Shown here: piece after piece, positions 1-10,867 of the stretch | How positions within the stretch are numbered: the first letter of the stretch is position 1 | Layout: every line of letters starts with the position of its first letter | DNA from: Pelagophyceae sp. CCMP2097 | Taxonomy: Eukaryota; Sar; Pelagophyceae | DNA length: 42,398 bases | Reading direction: 5' to 3' | Assembly: GCA_026770575.1 (NCBI GenBank) | Contig: MU657320.1 | Span: 58,196 to 100,593, forward strand | Program-made: the position numbers and the translations under genes | Notes under the pieces: model-generated | What the model was told of the DNA's origin: nothing | What the model saw: only the letters and a program-made list of their open reading frames with translations | Database searches by the model: none

Positions 1-352
1 CTGGGAATCGACGATTATCGACTTTTTTACACTTAAATATCTCAATAAAGGCAAAATTAAGATTTTATAAAATCTTTATTGAGAAATATGTTAAAACAAA
101 CGTAAATAAGATTTAATTAAATCTTAAATATGCCTTTATTGAGATATTAAATTGCGAAATGACGAAAAACATGGTATTTGCGAGCGTCAGATTGTGTTGA
201 GTCTAGCAAATAACGACGATTTTCCCGGTAATCCCGGCAAATGTCGATGAAATATCGCCGATTATCGTTTCGGCAAAAATCCCGGCAAATATCGATCGTG
301 CCTATGCATAGCTGTCGTTGTGCCTTGACGGCAAGGACCCTTCGGGTCCTGA
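1..352. other. AT-rich intergenic stretch at left edge
   Basis: No gene is supported here. Besides the palindrome cluster, 232-300 holds short imperfect direct repeats of the type CCCGGCAAATRTCGAT. Base composition shifts abruptly to GC-rich coding-like sequence after about 360. Confidence 0.5.
33..150. repeat. AT-rich nested palindrome cluster
   Basis: An 18-base arm at 36-53 is repeated in exact inverted form at 131-148. A third, partial copy of the arm core (CTTTATTGAGA) sits at 73-84. Between the arms are shorter palindromes around 62-73 (ATTTTATAAAAT) and 106-126 (centred on TTAATTAA). The block is far more AT-rich than the rest of the window. It could be a miniature foldback element or a scaffold-type AT island. 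No coding capacity was seen. Confidence 0.6.
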
Positions 353-418
353 ATGATACGTCCATTTCAGCGGGCCGCTCGTCCGGGGCACTCAAGAGGG
401 GGTGGTGTAGTGGGAGTG

Positions 419-956
419 GTCCTCAAACGCCGTGCGCTGATGGCCCAGAGGCGCGCGCGAGACGCGGAAGGCACGCCGAGCCGCAGCGACCTGATGCGGC
501 CGCGTCTGGAGGCCGCCATCGACTCAGAGTCAGAGATGGACTGTGAGGAGGAGGACGACGACCTCGAGCGACCGAGCGCGTGCGACGTCGACGCGGCGTG
601 GCACGCGGCCAAGGGCCTCGCGTTCGTGCCCGTCGGATGTGCAATGCAGATCGAGGACGCTCGACCGCTGCATCAAGTTCACTGCCGGTGCGCTGGCAAA
701 GTCGTCGAAGAAGTCTCCGTCGACGAACCGCCCCATCGTCTGCCCGGCCTGCCACCCCGACCTCGCCATGGACGACCACAAGCTGCCCGGCGCGGTGGCC
801 TCCAAGAAGCGCAAGGACAAGAAGCGCCCCGCCGTCTGGTCGTACAACATGAAGGCGCACTGGCGCCGCCTCCACGACTCGACGACCATGCCGGTGGGCC
901 TCGAGAGCGCCCTCAAGCTCGCCCCAGACGAGAAGAAGCTCCTCAAATCACTCTGA
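419..956 (+). pseudogene. Zinc-finger protein relic, frame-broken
   Basis: Two coding-like frames abut. The first (about 419-660) encodes an acidic stretch with EMDCEEEDDDLE. The second (about 655-956) encodes CIKFTAGALAKSS, then CPAC, a lysine-rich linker, and WSYNMKAHWRRLH, and ends at TGA 954-956. The CPAC pair with the later H-x4-H spacing looks like a BED or C2H2-type zinc finger. The W-x-Y-N-x-x-A-H context resembles zinc fingers in fungal and protist transposon-linked proteins; that is recalled, not searched. No plausible intron joins the frames near 650, so a one-base frameshift is the simplest reading. It could instead be a short live gene with an error in the sequence. Function unknown. 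Confidence 0.4.
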
Positions 957-1696
957 GTAGCCGTTCCATGGGTCGCGTCGAGGTGGCTTGTTCGACCCAC
1001 ACCTCCGGGTTTTCCATAAAAAGGGGTCTAAAAAAACACCCATTTTTTCGTAGCCGAGCCCAAAAAAGCACTCAGTCATAGGTACGTTATGTCGAGGGGT
1101 GGTCCGGTGCACCCCTCTTGTCAATTAGAGTGTTCTTTGGAGTTTGGCGATGGCCTGTTTTTTGAAAGGCAGGCCATCCTGCCTCAGTGGCCAGTGGGAT
1201 GAGTGGCTCTGGTGGTCGTCCGGCAGGCGCCGTCCACAACTACCTCAAGAACGGGGCCGTGCCGGACCTAAAACACATGTTTTTGCTAAAGTTGGATCGC
1301 GTTTTGCGTCCATCTTGTCCCCGACGACGCCACCGTCACACAGAACACGTACATCGGGACGCAAATAAATTTTTGAAGGGTTTTAAAAGTTTTTTGTTTC
1401 ATTTTGGGGCTAGGTTTTAAAGGGTTTTATACGGTAAAAAACGGTATAATACTATTTGAGTTTTATATATCCCGCTACAATAACTGAGATCGGCTTTATC
1501 GCCGATACCCCTTGTACATACATTGTAGTGTCCGCACGAATTCGACGCGCGAATTTCAAAAACTTTTGGCGATCATTTGCTATCCTAAAAATCTTTGGCG
1601 CCATCCGCCGAGTCTGGACCCGACGAATCCCGACGGCTACGGCGGCGGTAGATCTATACCGAGGTGCAGGCGCCAGGGACCGCGCTTCCTCGGGCC
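957..1696. other. Intergenic region upstream of calpain
   Basis: No confident gene. A short coding-like stretch at about 1205-1345 (HNYLKNGAVPDLKHM) breaks frame after about 45 residues and may be a further relic of the zinc-finger element. From 1360 to 1600 the DNA is AT-rich with T/A runs. The last 100 bases before 1697 return to GC-rich sequence and probably hold the calpain 5' UTR. Confidence 0.4.
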
Positions 1697-4098
1697 ATGA
1701 CGGAGGTGTCCGCGCTGCGCGCGCGTTTTGCGGCTGTGGACAAAAACGGCTCTGGGTCCATCGACAAGAGCGAGCTCGGCCGCCTCCTCCTCGACGCCAC
1801 GGGCGAGGAGGCCACGCCCAACGAGCTCGACGACATGTTCGCCCACATCGACAAGGACCACGACGGTGCGGCGCGAGGGTCCTCATTCCGGAAAGAGTGA
1901 ACGCAGTGGACGGTGCCCCGCGTGACGGCGCCTTTGGGCATTTGCGGCCGCATCGGGCTTTGGAGCGTTTGCGCCTTAGGAACGCTGAGCTTCGACGAGT
2001 TTGCCTACGTCGTCCGCGCGACGCACGACGGGACGCTGCCTTTCCGCAAGCTCCGCGACGCCCTGGCCCAGTTCGACCGCCTCATGCAGCTCCCCGACGA
2101 CACGGACGACGAAGACGGGCCGCTCCACGCAGACGGCAAGACGGCGCACTCGGTCGCACACGGCGAGATGATGCGGCCCGAGGTCTCGGCCGGCCCCGCG
2201 CCGTCGAAGAAAGCCTCGCTCGGTGCGCGCCTCGCCTGGAAACGCCGCCGCGGGCCCGCGCGCCGCCGCCGTCGGAAGCACCGGATTCCGGCGCCGCGCA
2301 GGTGGGTCGCAGAACCCAAAGGTGGACGCCGCGGACGACGCCGACGCGTGGGCCGACACCAACGCGTTGGCTGGCGACGCGCCAGGGACGTGCGGCGCTG
2401 CCCTGTCGAGGGTTTTTAATTGCTGCTGCGGCTCGTACAAGCTCTACTCTAAAGACGCACTCGCGGGCAAGATCCAAAAGTGCGTCCGGCGGGGACCGCG
2501 CTTAGGCGCCCCTGCGCCGATGAGACGCGCGGCAGGGTCTGCTGCTGCGCGCCTCGGGTCGTCGTCTACGCGCTGACGTGCGCCCTGCTGCCGCCGCTCT
2601 GGGTCTGGATGTCCCTCAAGCTCCTAGTGTGGTGAGCCTCTTTTAAAGTCGAAGAGGGTCTTCGAAGGCGCGCTTGCAGGCCCTGCCTCGTCTTCTACGT
2701 GAACAAGATTTTGGGCTGGCCGCTGAGGCTGTGCTGCGGCGCGATGGTGAAGTGCGTGGGCATGCTCGGCTGCGTCTGCGACCTGCGGTACTGCGACCCC
2801 ATGTTCGAGTGCGTCGACGGCCCGATGACGGGGTTCAACGACTCGGAGGGCGGCGGGGTAAACGTCGACGTCGAGTGGCGGCGGCCCGCGGACATCTTCG
2901 GCGACGGCGGGGTGGACACCAAGCTGTTCCGGGAAGGCGTCTCGCCCGACGACGTCGACCAGGGATCGCTCGGCGACTGCTGGTTGCTGGCCGCGTTTGC
3001 TTCAGCGGCAGAGTTCCCGCACATGATCCGCCGCGCGTTTAATTCGACCGAGTCGAATTGGAGAGGACGCTACGAGCTCACTCTGTACGACGGCGCGAAG
3101 AAGAAGTGGTGCACCGTCGTCATCGACGACCGCATTCCCTGCCGAAAGGGCACCAAGGAACCCGTCTTTTGCAAGCCCGCCGGCCGCGAGCTCTGGGTGC
3201 TGCTCCTGGAGAAGGCTTTTGCCAAGTTCGTCGGAGGTCAGTTGTCGTCGGAAACGGCGTTTGCGCGCGACGCCAACGCGTAGGCTACCACAACCTCTCT
3301 GGCGGGCACGCGATTTGGGCGCTGCAGGCGCTGACGGGGGACAACGCTTATACTCTCCGGCGCGAGAACAAGGCGGCCGTGCGGTGGACTCGCGACGACA
3401 TGCTCTTCCGCCCTACGCCGCAGAACCGCCGCGCGGTCAAGTGGACGCACCACCTTGGGGAAGACGGCGACGTTGAGGTGTTCGACGATTCGACGGTCTT
3501 TGACATGCTGTGCAAGTACGACAAGCTCGGCTTTGTGATGACGGCGGCGAGCCACACCAAAGGCCGCCAGAGCGGCATCGTCGGCGGCCACGCCTACTCG
3601 CTCATCCAGGCGCGTTGGCGGGTCTGCGAAGATGGATCACGGCAACACGTCGCAAAATAGGTGCGCAAGGTCAAGGGCCTGCAACTGATGCAGCTGCGCA
3701 ACCCGTGGGGCCATTTTGAATGGGACGGCGACTGGTCCGACAAGAGCCCGCTCTGGGACGAGAACCCTAAAGTCAAGGCCAAGCTGGGCCACACGGACGG
3801 CGACGACGGGGTCTTTTGGATGGCGTTTTCCGACTATTTGCGCTTCTTCGACGCCATCGACGTCTTGCAGCGGAGCGTCGACCTGCACGACGTCTTTCTC
3901 GACACGCACGACGAGTACGGCATCGCGGGGCCCGCGATTGGCTGCTGCGCCGGGCTCTGCCGCTACTACTTTTGCTGCCGCGGCGCCCGCAAGCTCTGCT
4001 GCGGCCGCCAGTCCACCGACAAGACGGTAAAGGTCGATCAGGAGGGCTGCTACTACGCCACGCAGCGCGCGCTCTGCCCCTGCCTCCTCGCCGTCTGA
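1697..4098 (+). CDS. Calpain-family cysteine protease with N-terminal EF-hands
   Basis: Ca2+-linked, papain-fold protease. Exons inferred: 1697-1865, 1980-2222, 2302-2479, 2536-2631, 2680-3236, 3284-3609, 3661-4098; they sum to 669 codons. Two canonical EF-hand loops start the protein (DKNGSGSIDKSE at residue 15, then DKDHDG joined to TLSFDEF across intron 1). A basic and acidic linker, a Cys cluster (NCCCGSYK, then VCCCAP), one hydrophobic helix (YALTCALLPPLWVWM) and more Cys follow. The catalytic core is complete: Cys in QGSLGDCWLL, His in VGGHAYSLI, Asn in LRNPWG. The C-terminus is Cys-rich and lacks penta-EF or C2 domains. The start is the first ATG in frame with EF-hand 1. The last intron appears to use a GC donor (CAG/GCGCGT); a GT donor at 3622 would add four residues. 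Confidence 0.9.
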
Positions 4099-4121
4099 GA
4101 GCACGATAATTTTGATTCGAT

Positions 4122-6004
4122 TTAGTCTCCTTGCGTGCCGTGGAGCTCGTCGAACATTTGACCGTCGTCTGCCGCGGCCTGCTCCGCGGCGTCAGCGATG
4201 CCGGCATGCGTCACGACGTACAGCGAGCTCGGCAGGTCGCCCTCTTCGTTTCGCTCGGCCGTGGATACGGTGAGCTCTCGAGATCTTCCGTCACGCGACC
4301 GCGACAGCGAGAAGCGCGGCCTGGCCCGCCGCAGTCGCGCGCCGCGCTGGGGGCCGACTCGATATCGCCGAGGAGGCGTCAAGGGGTGCCGGGGAACGCT
4401 GAGGAGGCGCATAGGGACGCCCCGCGGTGCACAAAACGGGGCAAACGGGGCACGCACTTTGCCAGCAGTGCAAAGGCCTTGTCGTGGACTGCGACAAGGC
4501 TCTTCGAGTCGTTTGAGCCAAAGTCCGCCGCCGCCTGGTTGACGAGCAAGACGGCCGAGCCGCGGTCCCTGAGTTTCTCGACGCCGCCGAGGAGCTTGGC
4601 AAGGTCGCTCGCGCGGCTCTTCCTGTTCGAGCCGCGCAAGACGTCTGCAATCGAGTCGACGACGACGAGGCTGATGACGGGGTCCATTCCCGTGGCCGTC
4701 GCGAGCCTAGCGGCCGAGGTGCCCGAGACACGCCGCAGGCAACCGGAGGCGGCCGCACCGGTCCAGGAGCGCCGAAGCGTCGAGGGCGGTCGACACGAGG
4801 ACGCCGCTCCCGAAGCGAGCCTGGCGACTCGCGTCGCACCTCCTCGCGCCACGTCTCGCGGCTCCTCGCCCAGGGTGCCTCCAAAGGACGGCGTCTCGCG
4901 TCTCCTCGCGCAGGGACTCTCCAAACGACGCGAGACACGCACGGGGACGACCCGCCTGGCGACGGCGATGGCCATGGCGCGGCGCGTGCACGACGGGCCG
5001 CTGCGGACGATGAGCACCCTGGACGTTTTGTCGCGGAGCAGCTGGAGCGCGACGATGGTGTGCGCGAGGTTGGACTTGCCCACGCCAGCCGCCCCAGAGC
5101 ACTCGCTCACCGTGCCGGGAACCAGACACGCGCCCAGGGCGCTGTCGACGGCCGCGCACCCAAACAGGCCGAGCCGCTTTAGCCGCTTTAGCCGTTGCTC
5201 TGCGGCCGCGGCGGGTGCCTGCCGGCCTTTCTTCGCCGTCGCGACGGCAGCCGCCGCGCTGTCCACCGGGCCCGGCGGCGCGGCGGCGGCGCGTTTCTTC
5301 GCAACGCTGAGGCTCAATTTTGCGAGCGCAGCCTGCCGGTTCGCCGCGATCCGCCGCACGACGTCGTCGCTCCGTGCCTCTGGCGCGGCCGGGCGGCCGG
5401 CCACGCTGATCGCTGGCTCTGCGGGATTCGAGGCGGGGCCGTCGCTCCGAAACTCCGTCGCAGCATGTCCGGCGGGCTCGGTCCTCGGCGGCGCCTCTGG
5501 TGCGCTCGTGCGAGAGGCCTCGCTCCGTGCCGGCTCCTCGGGCGCACTCGAGCGGTTCGAGGCGGGGCCGCCGGCGTCGCGCGCAGGCTCGTGTGCGCCG
5601 GCACCGCCGACGTCGCGCGCCGGCTCGTGAGTTCCGCACGCGGTGCCGTCGGCCTTGGCAACGTCGGCCTCGTCGGCCGCGGCGTCGGCGTCGTCGTCTC
5701 CTTCCTCGAGCAATTGGGCCTCGAGGACGGCGACGACATCTTTGCCTTGCACGTGGTTCGTACGGTGCGCCGTGATGCGGAGGCGGCGGGGCCCGGCGGC
5801 GGCGAGCGCGGCGCCGAGGGTGTTCAGGGCCGACGCCAGAAACGCGTCGATGGCGGCGTCGTTTACGCCGTCGGCGAGGCGGAGGCGGTACTTCGGCTGG
5901 CCGGCGCCGATGAACCACTCGGCGCTCGTGACGACGACGTCGATCACCTCGGCGGCGCCGCTTCCGGCCAGCAGGCGCCGCACGCCGCCCCGACAAGGCG
6001 CCAT
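4122..6004 (-). CDS. RAD51-paralogue ATPase, XRCC3-like
   Basis: RecA-fold recombination mediator, expected in the nucleus for homologous recombination repair. The conserved core starts with FGCAAVDSALG, Walker A GAAGVGKS and the following helix, close to plus-strand 5040-5110. After an intron (about 4820-4955) an exon reads ARFGSGVLVSTALDASALL, matching XRCC3 spacing. A 52-nt intron with a GTGCGG donor follows, then Walker B LVVVDSIADVLRG and VEKLRDRGSAVLLVNQ. The last exon (RFSLSRS, ELTVSTAE, YVVTHAGI) ends at 4122. The first about 300 residues are unusual: about 100 residues of folded-looking sequence (EWFIGAGQPKYRLRLADG) and then an acidic, Pro/Ala-rich linker. The junction before the last exon was not resolved. 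The 3' end lies 23 bp from the calpain stop, tail to tail. Confidence 0.8.
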
Positions 6005-6246
6005 GCTGCCGAGAGCCGACGGCGCGACCGCGGCGTAGCGACCGAGGGGTGGCGCTCGCTGCGAGAGGGGCGAGACGGCGAGCCCCTCGAGGTGCGCCGC
6101 CGCGTGACAGAACCGAGTTTTTTTAAACTTTGGCCAACGAAGATATCGCTAAACGATCCGGGCTCGCAGCTGAGCGCGCCGCTCGTGCGAGGCCGGGGAC
6201 GCGGCGGGCCCATTCGGCGCCGTCGTCGCGGCCCCACGCAGCCCCC

Positions 6247-7598
6247 ATGAAGCGCTATAGTAAGAAGCGCGCGGTTGTGAAGCTGTGTACTGGCATGCTG
6301 ACTGCGTGGTTCATGTACAAGAGATCCGTCTGGCGCCAAGAGGCCAAGGAGGCCGCCGTGCTCGCGCTCTGGGACACGGCAGACGCAGACGACGCGACGG
6401 CTGCCGGCGACGCGGCCGAATCCGGCGCCGTCGTGCTCGTCGCCGTCGAGAAACGACAGACGTACTCTCTTTCCGAGTTCGCCGACGCCGCCGACGAGCC
6501 GGCCGACGAGCCGACCGCCGCGCTCGACGCAGGCGGCGACGAGTGCGCCGCCGGCGAGTGCGGCGCAAGCGCGCCGACGAGCCCGCCAACGAGCCCGGCC
6601 TGGGAGCACGCCAAGATGCTGCTCGTCCGCGCCGCCTGCGCGGCGCTCGCCATGGCGCGTGCCTCCACTGCCTCGGAGCGTCGGAGACCGGCGACCGCTC
6701 TAGGCCGGCTTGTTCGTCGCCATGGAACGGCGAGTGTGCCCGATGTCCCCTCGGCCCCTGACGGCGCGTCTAGGAGGCTCGCGGCGCGGGAAAGTACGAA
6801 GAAGCTCGGCGCACCAAAGGTCCGCCGCGCGAGTCGCGAGCGCGCGTCGACCAACGCGCCGCAGGCGACGCTGCGGCGGTTCGACGCGCAGCCCGGCCGT
6901 CCGACGGCGAGGACGAAGCCGGCCGCACGCGACTCGGACGCGCTGACACTCGGCGGCGTCGATGGGTCGACAATCGTCGACGGGCCGAGGACACTCGACG
7001 GTTCGACGATCCTCGACGAGGGCCTCGGCCGACTCCATCTCCCCGACGAGGTGCGCCTGCCGTGATGATGGCAGGGCTCCCCTGGGCTCTGTGATGACGG
7101 AAGCGACTTTCGACGTCGAGGCAACCCAACGGAAACCCAACGACGCATTGGAAACCGTCAGGCGACGCTCGCGGCGCACCTCAACCAGTACAACATCAAC
7201 CTCGTGCGTCGCGACCTGAATCAAGAGGACGGCGAGAGAGTCCCGGCAGTCGTCGGACGCCGACCGCGCGCTGCCCCCCAGGCGCGCGCCATCCAGCTCA
7301 AGCGCGAGCACGGCGACCTCGCGCCCGAGCAGGAGCGGACGATCGAGGTGCGCGCGGGCCCCGGCGGCTCCGGCGGGCGCCTCGGACCGCGCCTCGGACG
7401 CCCGCGGCCTCGGACGCCTACAGGCCAAGTTTGACGAAATACCCGCAGGCAAAGTTCGACGAAATGCGAGAAACGATCCGCATGACCGAGGAGCTGCTGC
7501 GCGCCGTCCGCCGCGCCCCGGCCGTCGCGGACGCGGACGCGCCGTGGGACGCAAAACCAGACGCGACAATGTTCAAGTTTGTCCCGAGACCCCGATAA
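6247..7598 (+). CDS. Protein of unknown function, acidic then basic
   Basis: Not recognised. Exons inferred: 6247-7050, 7162-7347, 7449-7598, both introns phase 0 with GTGCGC donors. The start is the ATG at 6247 (MKRYSKKRAVVKL), followed by a short hydrophobic stretch (LCTGMLTAWFMY) that could be a membrane anchor or targeting helix. Residues about 45-110 are rich in Asp, Ala and Glu. A second hydrophobic helix (MLLVRAACAALAMA) precedes a basic, Arg-rich half. The C-terminal exons encode likely helices (LAAHLNQYNINLVRRDL; FDEMRETIRMTEELLRAV). The third-exon acceptor is preceded 25 nt upstream by a near-duplicate acceptor. It shares a 243-bp divergent promoter region with the RAD51 paralogue. 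Confidence 0.55.
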
Positions 7599-7862
7599 GC
7601 AAATTGATGCATGGTATGGAGGCGACCCCGAGTCCGTGGGCCCGCCGAGGCCGCGCGCACACTGGCGGTGGTGGGGAGGGTGCGCGAGAGGTGAATAGAG
7701 CTCTAGGCAGAGAAGGGTCTTCCAAGATTCGAAAAAGATGGAGGAAAGTTCTGAAAAAGAGTACAATAGTATCTGATTCGGAAAGGTCCGGCGCTCTGGT
7801 CAGCGCGCTTGCGACCCCGAAGGCACGCACGAGCGGCGCGCACGAGCGACGGCGGCGGCAAG

Positions 7863-8505
7863 ATGGGCTTCTTCGATTTCCTGAAGAAGCCGCCCGCCCC
7901 AGAGGCCGTCAAATGGGACACGTTGAATGTGCCTCCGCGGCCGGACGCTCTGGTGCCGGCGGTCGGGGTCACGGTCATCGACTTTTACTCGATGAACGAC
8001 ATGAAGCTCGGCCTCAACCCGGTCCGCCAGGCCATGATCTCCACGGCGGAGTGGATCGTCACCGACGCCAACGGCGCGCCGGTGCTCGGCGTCAACGCGG
8101 GCGCGTACGAGAACATCGACCAGGCCACGATGCAAAAGTCCCTCAGGTGCACCGACGCCCATGGCAAACACGTCGGCGCCTGGGAACACTACGCCGTGGG
8201 GGACCGCATCGTCATCTACGGCTATTCGCCGGCGTTCAAAGACCAGAAGCCTTCCAAAGGGACTAAATGCGACAAGCCCGTCTACGCTTTAGCGCGCGGC
8301 CACATTCGTCGCGGAGCCGCGGACCGGCGCCGCGGCGACGCCCAAGGACCGCAAGCATTTGTACGACCGGACCATCTTCGACGGGGCCGGCAACATCGTC
8401 GCATCTCTCCAGCGCCTCGACGGCCTCAAGCTCCGTTTGACCGTCGCCGACGGCGCCGACGTCGGCATCCTCATGCTCTGGTTGATGTGCCCAAACGTCA
8501 ACTAG
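7863..8505 (+). CDS. Small protein, possible LURP-one/tubby-type barrel
   Basis: About 193 residues. Start at ATG 7863 (MGFFDFLKKPP). Strand-turn patterns recur: AEWIVTDANGAPVLGV, LRCTDAHGKHVGAWE and RTIFDGAGNIVASL, each a 'D-x-x-G-x-x-V' hairpin. The protein ends with a hydrophobic helix, ADVGILMLWLMC. This order of hairpins and a buried last helix resembles LURP-one and scramblase/tubby C-terminal barrels; that assignment is inference. The frame changes near 8232-8292. The best-fitting junction is a 61-nt intron with a GC donor (CCG/GCGTTC) and acceptor GCTTTAG, giving exons 7863-8231 and 8293-8505. A phase-0 GT donor at about 8208 would also restore the frame. The stop is 60 bp from the stop of the convergent Tat-SF1 gene. 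Confidence 0.6.
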
Positions 8506-8564
8506 CCCAACCCGCCGTCCGCTCTTTTGTGTAACACCTGTCCATGTATCTTATACGAGGGGGG

Positions 8565-10816
8565 CTACTGCTCGACGCGGAGCTGGAGCTCTGGCGGGAG
8601 CTCCTGGCCGTCGAGCCAGTCGCCGAACTGGTCGATGCGGTCCGCGTCCTCCTCCTCGGCGGCGGCCTTGCTGGCCAAGGTATAATCCGTCGCCCCGTCC
8701 CAAAAGTGCGCGCGCAGAATGCGGGCGTGGAACGAAAGGCCGTCGTACTTCTTGATCGCCGCCGTGGCCTCGCCGGGGGCCTTGAACTTGATGGCGACCG
8801 CGCCTTGTGCGTGTTTGGCGAAGATTGTCAGCTTCTCGGGCGGCTCGTGCGCGTCCAGCGCCTCGGTGAGCTGGCGCCGCAGCAACTCGGCCTTTGCGTC
8901 GTCGGCGTCGTCGTCCAGGTCCTCGGGGGCGAAAGCGTGTTTGACCTATAGTGACGGCGGTCTGAAATCACTCTCATGCCTGTGACAGTCTTCCCAACTC
9001 TCCAACGCCGCGGTGGACGATGATGATGCGGAGCGCGCTCGCCGTCGTCGCGCCAGAGTCCTGCACGCAGCCGTGGTTCCACCGCGCCGCGGCGAAAAGG
9101 CGGCGAGGCGGGCATCTATACGCACCTCGTCGTTGGCCCACTGGAGGCCCTGCTCCGCCGCCTTCTTCGCGAGCCTGAATCGTCCGATGATTCCGGAAGC
9201 CTATCTTCGCCGGAGCCGCACCGGACTTTGGTCATGTTGACCTTTCGGCGCTTCGACTCGTCAAAAGCGCCCAACCTGCGCATTCCACGTCAAAACCGGT
9301 CAGAAGGACGACAACTCGTCAAGGACGCGCCTCGAGCTGAACTCGGCCCGCGTGACCTTGAGCGGCGTGTCGTACCGGAGCGAGCCGCCTGCGGACAAGG
9401 ACCTGCGGAGAAGGCAACCCCGCGGGAATGAGGACGGACCGTCGAGGATCTGGAGCGCGAGGTCTATAGAACCAGCGTTGGCGTAGCAGATCGAGGCGTC
9501 GCCCTTTGGCATACCGTCGTCGTCACGGTAGATCCTAAAAGGCGCCGTCCGGACCCGCCATTTGACCACCCCCGAGAGACGCGAGTACGCGCTTGATCTT
9601 CGGCTCCTGCGTCTCCGGGTCCATGGCGAGGACGCCGACCTTGCAAAAGTGATCCTGTGCGTGCCATCGACGCGGCGCGGCAGGCCGCTCCGCAACGCAC
9701 CTTGAGCTCGTCGAGGGTGACGTCCGAGGGCACGCCCTCGATGTAGATCCAGCATTTGGACGCGTTCTTGTCCCAGCCCTTTTTCTTCTCCTTTTGCTTG
9801 TCTCGCTTCTTCTTCTTCTCGTCGCGCTTCTTGTCCGCCGCCGCGTCCGCGACCGCAACCGCGGGCGCGGGCGCCGCGTCGTCGCCCGCGGCTTCGTCGT
9901 CTTCGTCGACGTCGGCGGCGTCGACCTCGACCCACTCGTCGCCGTCCCAGCCGTAGTGTTTGCCGTCGTCGCCGACGAACGTCTTGTTCTTGTCCTTGTG
10001 CAGCGCCTTTGGCATCTCCGGCTGCACGTTCTGCTCAAAGACCATGTCCTCGCCGCCGACGGATTCGCCGCCCTCGTCCGACGCCGACACGAGCAGCCCG
10101 CGCAGCTCGGGCACCTAGACATCAGTTAAAGGCGAAAGGTCCCCCGCCCTCGAGGGGCCCGCCGCGCACGAGAGCAAGCGCACCTCGGCGACGGCGACCC
10201 AGGACGCATCGGCCGCCGCGCTCCACCACACCGAGGTCATGCCTGCCGCGCGCGCGCGTCTCGATGAGGGCCGCGGTCCTCGAACCACCTTGTCGAAGCA
10301 AGCATCCCGAGGGAGCATCCTGTGCGCACCGTCGATGTCGCCGTCCTCGAATCGTCTTCGGAGGTCGCCCAGGTTGAAGGGCCCGAGCCGGCCGCCCGCC
10401 TGTTCGGAAAGTCGGGCGGCGGGCCGGGGTCCGCTCGCGCGCATTCTCAGCGGCTAAGTCTCAGCGGCAAAGTGTCAGCGGCGTTTGGGACGGACGCCAT
10501 GGCGGGACGGTGTTCGCGTCGGCGACGTAGAACTGCGACCGCACGAGTTGTACTCGGGCTTTGAGGGCGGGCGCGTCGTAGAGCGGGCCCCAGGCTTCGG
10601 CGCCCGGCCGCCAGACGAGGCACTCCATTTGGACGACGCCGCGCTCCGCCATGCGCAGCAGCGCGCCGCCTGCGCCGAAGCGTGGGGCCGGGCTGGCGCA
10701 TGGGCAGCGAAGGGTTGCGGCGCACCGGACAGCGGGCCGCGCTGCTCGCCCGCTTGGGTGAGATAGAACCATTGCTCGTCCGACGCCTCAGCCGGCTGCG
10801 AGCCGGGGGCCGCCAT
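8565..10816 (-). CDS. Tat-SF1/Cus2-type splicing factor with two GYF-like domains
   Basis: U2 snRNP-associated RRM protein of the HTATSF1/Cus2 family. Twelve exons, read downward: 10816-10726, 10669-10509, 10399-10330, 10242-10184, 10114-9701, 9654-9593, 9534-9440, 9388-9331, 9275-9222, 9174-9126, 9060-9007, 8945-8565; 516 codons in phase. Two N-terminal GYF_2-like modules: EQWFYLTQAGEQRGPLS with LVWRPGAEAW, then FYVADAN with RLGPFNLGDL and SVWWSAAADASW. An acidic and a lysine-rich linker follow. RRM1 has CWIYIEGVPSDVTLDELK, KIKIYRDDDGMPKGDAS and LKVTRAEF. RRM2, likely a UHM, has LRIIIVHR, GAVAIKFKAPGEA and GLSFHARILRAHFWDG. Introns 6 and 8 need GC donors (GCGCGT) to keep the family spacing. 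An in-frame ATG also exists at 10867. Confidence 0.88.
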
Positions 10817-10867
10817 GCCGCGGGCGTATGCCGAGCGCGCCGAAGGGCTCGGCGCTGGACGTGGCAC

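Noticed and set aside
3622..3660. A 39-nt GT-AG intron as the last calpain intron
   Set aside because: Possible, but it is shorter than any well-supported intron here and adds four residues after the catalytic His segment; the 51-nt GC-AG model is preferred.
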